A stretch of DNA of 64,000 bases, from the NCBI RefSeq assembly GCF_947495675.1, contig NZ_CANLZX010000002.1, forward strand, positions 124,001 through 188,000, in the 5' to 3' direction. Below, piece after piece: positions 48,696-57,768 of this stretch. The stretch is from an uncultured Algibacter sp. (lineage in GTDB: Bacteria > Bacteroidota > Bacteroidia > Flavobacteriales > Flavobacteriaceae). The position numbers and the translations under genes were made by a program. Numbering within the stretch: position 1 is the stretch's first letter; each line of letters begins with the position of its first letter. The notes under the pieces were generated by a model, which was given only the letters and a program-made list of their open reading frames with translations, ran no database searches and was not told the origin of the DNA.

Positions 48696-49333
48696 TGAGA
48701 TTTTTTTATAATATTAATAAATTTTCGTATTGTATTTTCTCTGTGATTTTCTCCAGATTTGTTTTTTTCTTCATTGGTAAGAGCGCTTCCTAATCCTACA
48801 CCAGAAATTCCGGCAGCAATCCATTCTTCTATGTTTAATAAATTAATGCCCCCAACACCAAAAAAAGTGATTGAATCTAACGGGGCTTGTATAGATCTGA
48901 AATAGCTAATACCTATGTCGCCAGCTGGAAATAATTTAATAATATCTGCACCATGTTCTGCTGCCAGACAAATTTCGGATGGTGTAAGAGCACCCATAAC
49001 TACAGGGATGCTGTGATTATGTGCAACTGCTATCACATCAGTATTAGTGTTTGGAGTCACAAGAAATTGAGCGCCAGCTTTAATAGCCGCATTTGCTATT
49101 TTCACATTGACTACCGAACCTGCTCCAATAATAATATCAGTACCAGAGTACAATTTTCTGGCTATGGCTATTTCTTCTAAAACCCCTGGCGAATTCGATG
49201 TGATTTCTATAACCTTAATACCACCATCTACTAAATCCTTAATGAGTTTGGGTATTTTTAATTGTTCTTTTGTTCTAACAATTGCGATTACCCGCTCTTT
49301 TTTAATAATGGCTACTATATCTTCTCTTTTCAT
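48683..49333 (-). CDS. 2-keto-3-deoxy-6-phosphogluconate/galactonate aldolase (Eda/DgoA type)
   Basis: This 216-residue class I aldolase has IEITSNSPG, IGAGSVVN, FLVTPNTN, PVVMGALTPSEI, and ADIIKLFPAGD with the Schiff-base Lys. It cleaves a phosphorylated 2-keto-3-deoxy acid to pyruvate and glyceraldehyde 3-phosphate. Its ATG overlaps the stop of the kinase remnant upstream (ATGA), and its end overlaps dgoD. The partner kinase in this operon is broken, so its substrate must come from a kinase elsewhere, or the enzyme is under relaxed constraint. Confidence 0.9.
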   Translation of the reverse strand: MKREDIVAIIKKERVIAIVRTKEQLKIPKLIKDLVDGGIKVIEITSNSPGVLEEIAIARKLYSGTDIIIGAGSVVNVKIANAAIKAGAQFLVTPNTNTDVIAVAHNHSIPVVMGALTPSEICLAAEHGADIIKLFPAGDIGISYFRSIQAPLDSITFFGVGGINLLNIEEWIAAGISGVGLGSALTNEEKNKSGENHRENTIRKFINIIKKSQWNN

Positions 49334-49657
49334 CTTAATACGTGTTCGCTAATATTACCATCAATAATTGAGAGAATTTCTTTTTTTACTAATTGTATGT
49401 TGATCTCCTTGAAACATATACTTTAATGCAATTTGTGCAGTATAAAAATCTATCACTTTTTTATTATTCCATTTTAGTTCAATGGCATGTAAACAATTAA
49501 CTAAAATAGCATTACTCATGCTAAAACGTTCTTTAGTTGGTGCTTATAAAGCAACAATTGATTCCGAACTGTTTAAATTCCTTGAGGAATTTATTTTGTA
49601 AGTATGATTATTGGGAGTTAATCTCAATATAATTTCTCCAAAAGTTTCAAAGCTCAT
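49330..49657 (-). pseudogene. kdgK: Remnant of a PfkB-family 2-keto-3-deoxygluconate/galactonate kinase
   Basis: Reading the minus strand from the ATG at 49657 gives MSFETFGEIILRLTPNNHT, the KdgK N-terminus. It soon meets an in-frame TAA after SSESIVAL. The same frame resumes with KWNNKKVIDFYTAQIALKY and MFQGDQHTISKK, like the KdgK C-terminal AxxALKxxxxGDxN segment. A one-base shift in an A7 run is then needed to read EILSIIDGNISEHVLR and the stop at 49330. Only about 110 codons remain of the usual 330 or so, so most of the middle is deleted. Both gene junctions are still ATGA overlaps, with the regulator upstream and the aldolase downstream. Confidence 0.85.
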
Positions 49658-50382
49658 TGTTTTTGTAGTGATTTAATGTAATTGTTTTGAGTTTCAAGGA
49701 TGTGTTCTCTCATTGCTTGGTGGGACTTTTCATTATCCTTATTAATAATGGCTTCGAGTATCTTTTCATGATGATCTAGCATTATATTTTTTTTATCTAT
49801 CATTCTACTTTCAATTGGCTTCGCAAAAACGGCTGTCTTAAATTTTGGTATTAAATTAAATATTGGGCTTATGAGTAAATCCAATACTTTATTATTAACA
49901 ATCGAAAGAAGTATTTTGTGAAAATCATTATCTAATTCAGCTTCTCTTTTTTTATTATCTAAATTACATTTCCTCATTTTAATCATGTTAGCCTTTAAAA
50001 GTGCTATATGATTATGATTTCTAAAAATCGCAGCTTGAGAAGCTATTGCGGGTTCTATAATTAGTCTTGTATTTATGGTCTGTAAAATTATATTTTCATC
50101 AGAAGAAAGCTCAAAAAATAGATTTAAGTTTTCAGAAGTGTTTTTTATGCTCATTTCAGAGACATAAACACCACTCCCTCTTTTAACATCTACGATACCA
50201 CGAGCACTCATTTTTTTTACCGCCTCTCGAATGGAGGTTCTACTCACATTGAATATTTCACAGAGTTCGTTTTCAGATGGTATTTTATTTCCTGGAAGAT
50301 ATTTGCCAGCCCTTATTGCTTCAGTTAATTCATTCTCTACTTGTTGAGTAAGTGATTTGTTTGAACCTAAAGGAGTAAACAT
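49654..50382 (-). CDS. GntR/FadR-family transcriptional regulator (FCD domain)
   Basis: The 242-residue protein has an N-terminal winged helix (QQVENELTEAIRAGKYLPGNKIPSENELCEIF, VSRTSIREAVKKMSARGIVDVKRGSGVYV) and a C-terminal all-helical FCD ligand domain (EPAIASQAAIFRN, DNDFHKILL, MREHILETQ). Family members sense sugar acids or their breakdown products (compare DgoR and UxuR types). It heads the aldolase/dgoD operon and its TGA overlaps the remnant kinase ATG, so it probably regulates that operon, including itself. No operator was identified with confidence in 50383-50560. Confidence 0.9.
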   Translation of the reverse strand: MFTPLGSNKSLTQQVENELTEAIRAGKYLPGNKIPSENELCEIFNVSRTSIREAVKKMSARGIVDVKRGSGVYVSEMSIKNTSENLNLFFELSSDENIILQTINTRLIIEPAIASQAAIFRNHNHIALLKANMIKMRKCNLDNKKREAELDNDFHKILLSIVNNKVLDLLISPIFNLIPKFKTAVFAKPIESRMIDKKNIMLDHHEKILEAIINKDNEKSHQAMREHILETQNNYIKSLQKQ

Positions 50383-50560
50383 AATTTAATCATTTAATTT
50401 ATAAGACATCATACAAATTAAATAATTATTTTTATATTAAACAAAAAAGATTGAATCTTTAAAAAAAGTAGAGTAGTAAAAGATTAAATTGAGCTATTTG
50501 TCTATTAAAAAAAAATGGACAATGTATATAGCTATAAAATTAAATTAGCATTGGGAAAAA

Positions 50561-50620
50561 GATATCATTATCATTTCTCCAAATAGAATTTGTTCAATTG
50601 TGACCGATTTTTTGACCTCA
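50561..50620 (-). pseudogene. Relic of the 3' end of a second dgoD-like gene
   Basis: The minus strand reads GQKIGHN, stop, TNSIWRNDN. This matches GQKIGHNWANPIWRNDD at the C-terminus of DgoD (47538), with the Trp codon turned to TGA. At base level roughly 80 percent of the aligned 56 bases agree. Nothing more of the gene was found in 50383-50713. It indicates an earlier duplication, or a rearrangement, around the regulator gene. Confidence 0.8.
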
Positions 50621-50652
50621 GATAAATAAATCCCTTAAAGTTTAATTGAAAA

Positions 50653-50692
50653 AAAATTGTCAGAAATAATTATAATTATTTCTGACAATTTT
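50653..50692 (-). terminator. Terminator after the sodium symporter gene
   Basis: A perfect inverted repeat with arms AAAATTGTCAGAAATAATT and its complement lies just beyond the symporter stop (minus strand), flanked by A and T runs. It can act in both directions. Confidence 0.85.
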
Positions 50693-50713
50693 AATAATTG
50701 ATACAATATAAAT

Positions 50714-52333
50714 TTACTTCCAGAAAATAGCATAAAGAGCCACTAAAACAATCATAACGGCAAAAGCTCCAATATTAAATAATGGACTCGTTTTAAATAA
50801 TTCTTTTGTAATTGGAATTCCTTTTTCATCATCTTTTCCTTTATGTTGTATTAAACTAGTTACTACAATTACAACCATAGTCAATATAGCGGTGTAGCCC
50901 ATTTGATCCATCCATGGTGAGTCAGTCCCTTTAAAAGCTAGAGCAATTGGAATGGAAGCTAATGCACCTATAATGGCTGCTTTATTAGTTGTTTTCTTCC
51001 AGAATAAACCTAGCATAAATACTGCTAAAATGCCAGGGCTTACAATTCCTGTATATTCTTGAATAAATTGAAAAGCTTGATCAATTCCTCCAAGTAAAGG
51101 AGCAGTAATAGCAGCTATTATAAGTGCTACCGCAGCAGATAATCTACCAACATTAACTGTTGCCTTATCACTAGCATTTTTATTGATGTATTGTTTGTAA
51201 ATATCCATAGTAAAAATGGTTGATGTTGAATTCAACATTGAGGCTAAGGATGATACAATTGCAGCAGTTAAGGCTGCAAACGCAAGTCCTTTCATACCTG
51301 TTGGAAGAAATTGCAACAACCAAGGATATGCTTTATCAGCTTGTCCTAATGATGGTGTATTTTGAAGAGCTACATCACCTAATCCGGCCATTATTTCAGG
51401 GTCATTTACCATTACATAGGCAGCAATTCCGGGAACAACAACAATAACAGGAATTACTAGTTTTAAAATGGCAGCTAATAAAATACCTTTTTGCGATTCT
51501 TTTAACGATTTTGCAGCTAATGTTCTTTGTATGATATATTGATTGAAACCCCAATAGTATAAGTTTGCAACCCAAAGACCTCCAACTAATACACCAATTC
51601 CAGGTAAGTTTTTAAATTCAGGATTTGATTTGTCTAAAATCATAGCAAACCTGTCTGGTGCTGCTTCATAAACTGTTTTAATTCCTGCCAAAACGCCTTC
51701 TCCACTTGAAACCGTATTCAACGCTAAATAGGTTGTAACTAATCCTCCTAAAACCAAGAACACAACTTGTATAACATCTGTCCATGCTACTGCTGACAAT
51801 CCTCCATAGAGAGAGTATGCTGCTGCAAATAGAGCTAATCCTATTACACCATAAACCATAGGTATTCCCATAATGGTTTCTAATGCTAGTGAACCTAAAT
51901 ATAATACAGAAGCAAGATTTACAAATACATATAGTCCAATCCAAAATACAGCTAATATAGTTTTTAGATTGGTCGAAAATCTTTTCTCTACAAATTCTGG
52001 AATTGTATAAAGGCCTTTTTCTATAAATATTGGTAAGAAATATTTACCGACAATTATTAAAGTTATTGCGGCCATCCATTCATAAGATGCGATGGCTAGA
52101 CCTAAAGCAAATCCAGAACCTGACATTCCAATGAACTGTTCTGCCGAAATGTTAGCAGCAATTAATGATGCCCCAATGGCCCACCAAGGCAACGATTTGC
52201 TTGCTAGAAAATAATCTTCTGCATTTTTTTGGTGTCCTTCCTTATCTCTTGAAACCCATAAGCCGACTCCAAGAATAAGTATGGCGTAACATACAAATAT
52301 TAGGTAGTCTAAAAATTCGAAATTACCATTCAT
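50714..52333 (-). CDS. Sodium/sugar symporter of the SSS family (galactose/glucose type)
   Basis: The 539-residue protein, with about 14 helices, has SSS-family marks: GASLIAANISAEQFIGMSGSGFALGLAIASYEW, YGGLSAVAWTDVIQ, and SLASMLNSTSTIFTMDIYK. It couples sodium entry to uptake of galactose or glucose. It is the last gene of the galactose operon, 39 bases after galT, and a (TTAG)8 tract fills the gap. It should supply galactose freed from the polymer to the Leloir enzymes. Confidence 0.9.
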   Translation of the reverse strand: MNGNFEFLDYLIFVCYAILILGVGLWVSRDKEGHQKNAEDYFLASKSLPWWAIGASLIAANISAEQFIGMSGSGFALGLAIASYEWMAAITLIIVGKYFLPIFIEKGLYTIPEFVEKRFSTNLKTILAVFWIGLYVFVNLASVLYLGSLALETIMGIPMVYGVIGLALFAAAYSLYGGLSAVAWTDVIQVVFLVLGGLVTTYLALNTVSSGEGVLAGIKTVYEAAPDRFAMILDKSNPEFKNLPGIGVLVGGLWVANLYYWGFNQYIIQRTLAAKSLKESQKGILLAAILKLVIPVIVVVPGIAAYVMVNDPEIMAGLGDVALQNTPSLGQADKAYPWLLQFLPTGMKGLAFAALTAAIVSSLASMLNSTSTIFTMDIYKQYINKNASDKATVNVGRLSAAVALIIAAITAPLLGGIDQAFQFIQEYTGIVSPGILAVFMLGLFWKKTTNKAAIIGALASIPIALAFKGTDSPWMDQMGYTAILTMVVIVVTSLIQHKGKDDEKGIPITKELFKTSPLFNIGAFAVMIVLVALYAIFWK

Positions 52334-52344
52334 AATAGTTGTTT

Positions 52345-53416
<1,072 letters not shown>

Positions 53417-53417
53417 A

Positions 53418-54545
53418 TTATATTTTTTTTACACCATCACTAATGGTAGTTATTATTGATGATAATTTGATATTATATTTTTCTTCATAAGTAGCTGATA
53501 AATTTTCAATAAATTCATCAACTTTATCTTCATGTACCAGATTTATAGTACAGCCTCCAAAACCTCCACCCATCATTCTGGACCCTAAAACATAGTCTAG
53601 GTCTTTAGTTTGTTCAACTAAAAAATCTAACTCTTTGCAGCTTACTTCATACAAGTGCTGTAAACCATGATGAGATTTATACAAACATTTTCCAAAACTT
53701 TTTAAGTCTGTATTTTTTAAATGTTTAACGGCTTTTAATGTTCTTTTGTTTTCCTGAGTTACATAGAGCGCTCTGTTGTATATTTTCTCAGGTAAAACGT
53801 TTTTAAATTCTTTTACTACTTTGGCAGGTATTTCTGTTAAAAATTGATAGTTTGGGTGCTTTCTCTGTATAGCTTCTAAGGCTGTGTCACACTCATCTCT
53901 TCTAACGTTGTATTCACTAGTTGCTAAGCTATGCGATACATTTGAATTTAATAAAACAACTTTATAAGGACTGAATTTGGCTTCAATTAAATCATAATCT
54001 AATGTTTCGCAATTTAAAAGAATTAGATGGTCTTTCTTGCCTTTTACAACAGCAAACTGATCCATAATTCCACATTTAGTGCCGACAAATGTGTGTTCTG
54101 CATCTCTCGATAATTTAATAATTTCAATATCAGTTAATCCAATATTGAATAGCTCATTGACACCTTTGGCAATACCACATTCTAATGCGGCTGAAGAACT
54201 TATTCCTGATCCTAAAGGCAAATTGCTTTCGATTATGCAATCAAACCCTTGAATGGAATTTGGTTTAAGTACATTGATATGAAATAAAACCCCTAGAATA
54301 AAATTTTGCCATTCTATATCGCTTCTCTCTAATTTTTCTAAATTTATAGTAAAACTACTTTTAAAATTACTAGAAAGAATCTCACAAGAGTTCGTGTTAT
54401 TTTTCCTGAAACTTAATGTGATTTTTTTATCCATTGCTGCGGGTAATACATGGCCCCCGTTATAATCAATATGTTCTCCAATTAGGTTAATTCTACCTGG
54501 AGATTCGATTATTATTTCGCTTTTAAATGTGCTTTTGTCTAACAT
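53418..54545 (-). CDS. galK: Galactokinase
   Basis: This 375-residue GHMP kinase has the galactokinase signature GRINLIGEHIDYNGGHVLPAA, the ATP loop LPLGSGISSSAALECG, and late GSRMMGGGFGGCTI. It phosphorylates galactose at C1 in the cytosol. Divergence from galE is separated by a 282-base gap, while galT follows at once. Confidence 0.95.
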   Translation of the reverse strand: MLDKSTFKSEIIIESPGRINLIGEHIDYNGGHVLPAAMDKKITLSFRKNNTNSCEILSSNFKSSFTINLEKLERSDIEWQNFILGVLFHINVLKPNSIQGFDCIIESNLPLGSGISSSAALECGIAKGVNELFNIGLTDIEIIKLSRDAEHTFVGTKCGIMDQFAVVKGKKDHLILLNCETLDYDLIEAKFSPYKVVLLNSNVSHSLATSEYNVRRDECDTALEAIQRKHPNYQFLTEIPAKVVKEFKNVLPEKIYNRALYVTQENKRTLKAVKHLKNTDLKSFGKCLYKSHHGLQHLYEVSCKELDFLVEQTKDLDYVLGSRMMGGGFGGCTINLVHEDKVDEFIENLSATYEEKYNIKLSSIITTISDGVKKI

Positions 54546-54827
54546 TGCTATATTATTTTTTTATGGTTTTCTATTCAAAATAGGAGATGTTAATTTTTTA
54601 TTCAACTTCCTTATCAATGATGTAGGTTCAAACTAATTCTAAAACTTGTGTTCCCATTTTGTTGTTAAATTATCAGGAACAGAGGTTGTGGGTTCAATAG
54701 TTGTTTTTATTTTTTTTTTTTTTGCATTAGTTTTGAGATTCAAAAAACTTGCTTTTATTTCCATTTTTCTATCTTGATCAGCATTTGTTTGAGGTGTGAT
54801 TTCATAATGATTTATCACAATATTCTA
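54546..54827 (-). other. Gap between galE and galK with an unassigned coding remnant and a T14 run
   Basis: The minus strand is open from about 54824 to a stop at 54639 without a good start. It contains INHYEITPQTNADQDRKMEI and, through a run of 14 A (T14 on plus, 54710-54723), KTTIEPTTSVPDNLTTKW. This looks like the tail of a lost gene rather than random sequence. A mutarotase (galM) remnant would suit the operon, but the match is not convincing. The rest shows nothing clear. Confidence 0.35.
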
Positions 54828-55856
54828 CTAAGTTTTATTTCTTAGGTTTTGTTCCCAAGCCCAAGAGGAGCTTATCATGTCATCTAGCTTTTTATTTGCA
54901 CTCCAATCTAATTTGTTCTTGGCAAGATCTGTTGAAGCATAGAGTTGAGGAACATCGCCATCTCTTCTTTTGGTAATTTCATAGTTGAGTTTAGAATTAG
55001 TAACAGTTTCAAACGTGTTTATTACATCTAAAACAGAATAACCAACACCAGTACCTAGGTTAAAAAACTCTAAGGTTGTTTCTTGCTCTTTTTTTAGCAA
55101 TCGTTTTACAGCAATAACATGTGCTTTGGCTAAATCTACAACATGGATATAATCTCGTATTGGCGTTCCGTCCTTTGTTGGGTAATCGTTACCATATACC
55201 ATTAGTTTTTCACGTATACCTGCAGCTGTCTGTGTAATATAAGGCATTAAATTATTTGGAATACCGTTGGGCAATTCTCCAATTTTTCCTGACTCATGTG
55301 CACCGATAGGATTAAAATATCTTAATGAAATTGCAGAGAAAGCCTTATTGGATTTTGTAAAATCATCTAGAATTTCTTCAGCAACTTTTTTCGTGTTCCC
55401 ATAAGGAGAGAATGGACGTTGCGTTTTGTTTTTTTCAGTTATAGGTAAAATATCAGGTGTTCCATATACAGTTGCAGAAGAGGAAAATATAAAGTTGTTT
55501 ATGCCATTAACACTTTGTGCTTCTAATGTATTTAATAATGAATATAAGTTGTTTTTATAATACTTAAGTGGTTGTTCTACAGATTCCCCTACAGCTTTGT
55601 GAGCCGCAAAATGTATTACACCACTAGCGTACTTATGCTCATTGAAAACCTTATTTGTTTCCAAAGAGTTTTTTAAATCTAATTTTATAAATTCTGGAGT
55701 TACGCCTGTTATTTTATTAATGCGCTCTAACGTTTTTTCAGTTGAATTGGATAAGTCGTCCAATATCACAACTTCAAAATCATTTTCAATTAATTCTATG
55801 ACTGTGTGCGATCCTATATATCCACATCCACCGGTTACTATAATTTTACTTCTCAT
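54828..55856 (-). CDS. galE: UDP-glucose 4-epimerase
   Basis: This 342-residue short-chain dehydrogenase-type epimerase has the NAD loop GGCGYIGSHT, FSSSATVYG with the catalytic Ser/Thr, and the YGNTKKVAEE Tyr-Lys pair. RYFNPIGAHESG and a late NLGTGVGYSVLDVI follow. It interconverts UDP-galactose and UDP-glucose. It is transcribed divergently from the GntR-type regulator across a 100-base region holding a palindromic operator. Confidence 0.95.
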   Translation of the reverse strand: MRSKIIVTGGCGYIGSHTVIELIENDFEVVILDDLSNSTEKTLERINKITGVTPEFIKLDLKNSLETNKVFNEHKYASGVIHFAAHKAVGESVEQPLKYYKNNLYSLLNTLEAQSVNGINNFIFSSSATVYGTPDILPITEKNKTQRPFSPYGNTKKVAEEILDDFTKSNKAFSAISLRYFNPIGAHESGKIGELPNGIPNNLMPYITQTAAGIREKLMVYGNDYPTKDGTPIRDYIHVVDLAKAHVIAVKRLLKKEQETTLEFFNLGTGVGYSVLDVINTFETVTNSKLNYEITKRRDGDVPQLYASTDLAKNKLDWSANKKLDDMISSSWAWEQNLRNKT

Positions 55857-55899
55857 TATAATAGTATTTAGGGTGCTAATATAAAATTATATATTAAAA

Positions 55900-55952
55900 A
55901 AACAAACCAGTACCTACCAGTTTGTTTATTTGATAATTTTATAATACATTTG
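55900..55952 (+). promoter_or_regulatory. GntR-type palindromic operator overlapping a Bacteroidota promoter
   Basis: AACCAGTACCTACCAGTT at 55905-55922 is an interrupted palindrome (AACnnGTAnnTACnnGTT), extended by AAACAAAC and GTTTGTTT to 55900-55927. A -33 TTTG (55921-55924) and -7 TACATTTG (55945-55952), 20 bases apart, fit the Bacteroidota consensus. The predicted start of transcription is next to the regulator's ATG, so the message may be leaderless. Binding should block its own promoter and could also control galE. Confidence 0.72.
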
Positions 55953-55956
55953 TTCT

Positions 55957-56955
55957 ATGGGAATTGTGAAAATTAGAAAATCATCAGGCACGCCCAAGTA
56001 CAAACAAATTGTTGCTTCAATTGAAGAATCAATTATGAGTGGTGCTTTAAAAAAAGGAGATAAACTTCCTTCTTTAAATCGCATAAAGGACAAGCATTCT
56101 CTGTCGAGAGATACTGTGCTTACTGCTTTTAATGAGTTGAAGGCCCGAGGAATAATTCAATCAATAGTTGGCAAAGGTTATTATGTAATGAGTGAAGACA
56201 TTGCTGTGAACAAGAAAGTGTTTTTGCTCTTTGACGAGTTAAACTCCTTTAAAGAAGATTTATACAATTCTTTTTTAACTGGTATGGGTGAAAATGTTCA
56301 AGTTGATATATTTTTTCATCATTTTAACTATGATGTTTTTAGTAAATTGATTCATGATAATGCAGGAGATTATAGCCATTATGTTATTATGCCTGCAAAT
56401 ATTAAAGGGACAGACAACGTAATCAGTAGATTGCCAAAAGATAAAGTTTACATCTTAGACCAAATGCACCCAGAATTAAAGGAATATCCTTCGGTGCATC
56501 AGAATTTTAAAAAAGATATTTACCAAGGACTTCAAGAAGGGCTGTCGTTAATAAACAACTATAATAAAATCATATTATTATTTTCTAAAAAACACCAGCC
56601 AAAAGGTATTTTAGATGGTTTTAAATTGTTTTGTACATCTAACAATATTCAAAATGAAGTTATAGATACTTTAGTGAATAGAGAATTAGTAAAAGGTGAG
56701 ATATATATTATTCCAGATGATAAAAGTTTAATCAAAGTTATTAAAAAAATAAAAGAAAATGGTTTAATTATAGCCAAAGACATTGGTATTATATCATATA
56801 ATGATACTTTACTAAAAGAAATTGTAGCAGATGGTATTACAACAATATCAACTGATTTTAATTTTATGGGTAAGCACTTAGCACAAATGATTTTAAACAA
56901 TGATTTTGGGCAATGTGAAAATCCAACAAGTTTAATTATAAGAAAATCCTTATAA
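55957..56955 (+). CDS. GntR-family regulator with LacI-type sugar-binding domain
   Basis: The 332-residue protein has an N-terminal GntR winged helix (YKQIVASIEESIMSGALKKGDKLPSLNRIKD, SLSRDTVLTAFNELKARGIIQSIVGKGYYV). The rest is a periplasmic-binding-protein-like domain (VFLLFDEL, FNYDVFSKLI, HYVIMPANI, IGIISYNDTLL, TTISTDF). This architecture is common for sugar-responsive repressors in Bacteroidota. It is divergent from galE and probably controls galactose genes and itself. A related site lies before the secreted-protein gene at 62211. Confidence 0.87.
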   Translation: MGIVKIRKSSGTPKYKQIVASIEESIMSGALKKGDKLPSLNRIKDKHSLSRDTVLTAFNELKARGIIQSIVGKGYYVMSEDIAVNKKVFLLFDELNSFKEDLYNSFLTGMGENVQVDIFFHHFNYDVFSKLIHDNAGDYSHYVIMPANIKGTDNVISRLPKDKVYILDQMHPELKEYPSVHQNFKKDIYQGLQEGLSLINNYNKIILLFSKKHQPKGILDGFKLFCTSNNIQNEVIDTLVNRELVKGEIYIIPDDKSLIKVIKKIKENGLIIAKDIGIISYNDTLLKEIVADGITTISTDFNFMGKHLAQMILNNDFGQCENPTSLIIRKSL

Positions 56956-57768
56956 TATTTTATGCAAACTAATAAACATACAAGAAGGTAATTTTAAATA
57001 CTTGGAATTGGAAAGTGCTAATGGAATACTAGTGTTAAAATATACTTAGATTAGAGCTGGAGATTAGACCAATTAGTGTTTGCTTCTATACAAGTTACCT
57101 TAGTCGTAGTTATATTTAACAACGAGAAAAAAAAGTTTCTATTTACTTTAAGTTGGTCCCTCTATTACGAATTAAAAGAAAAAAAAAGTTATATCAATTT
57201 TAAAAGCAATATAGAATTTCAAGCTGATGAGTATCATCTACCTACTAACAAAGTTGCCTTTAATGAAACTATGCCAATTTAATTTAAAAACAAAATATTT
57301 ACTAAAGGTTACAAACTTGAAGAAAATCAAGTTGAATATCTATTAAAAATGAAATCAACTTCAGCTGAAAATGTTTACAAGTTTATAAATCAAAAGTTAC
57401 TATTAGTAAAATTATAGAATCTATGACCGCAATTGCAGATAGTTTTATTAATAAAAAGGTGCTTCCATCGTTAAATCTGGTACTTAACATAAAGCTCAAT
57501 GGACTATTTTTTAATGGACTTTAATTAAAAAAAAATAATTATTAAATTTAATTTCAATTAATAAACTATCAAATATTATCGTTCAATAGATTTGTAGTTT
57601 TGGAAAACTGGCACATGAGTTTTTATGCACCATTTCTGAGTTTTACTAAAGTAAAAAAAATCATAGTTAATCTTTGAGATTGAGTTTATTGTTATAATTC
57701 AATAATTGAAATAACTATTTTAGAAATAGTGAATTTTAGTTGTATATTAGAATTTAAATGTGATATTT
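56956..57768 (+). other. About 800-base region with a degraded coding remnant
   Basis: From 57076 to about 57525 the plus strand codes a broken protein. A 68-codon frame ends KVAFNETMPI at a stop, the same frame continues past it with FKNKIFTKGYKLEENQVEYL, and a shifted frame carries MTAIADSFINKKVLPSLNL. No family was recognised. A TAGTTTTG element at 57595 could be a -7 box for the regulator gene, but it lacks a -33 partner. Confidence 0.4.

Noticed and set aside
1-50000. Agar or porphyran as the target polymer
   Set aside because: Three GH127 enzymes, iduronate-2-sulfatase-like sulfatases and D-galactonate-type enzymes fit carrageenan better, and no GH117 or GH50 gene was seen. Kept only as an alternative.
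54639-54824. galM (aldose 1-epimerase) remnant between galE and galK
   Set aside because: Position would suit, but the readable peptide does not carry a clear mutarotase motif; left as an unassigned remnant.
57595-57602. TAGTTTTG as promoter of the HTCS gene
   Set aside because: It matches the -7 box but no TTTG lies about 20 bases upstream, and it is over 150 bases from the start.
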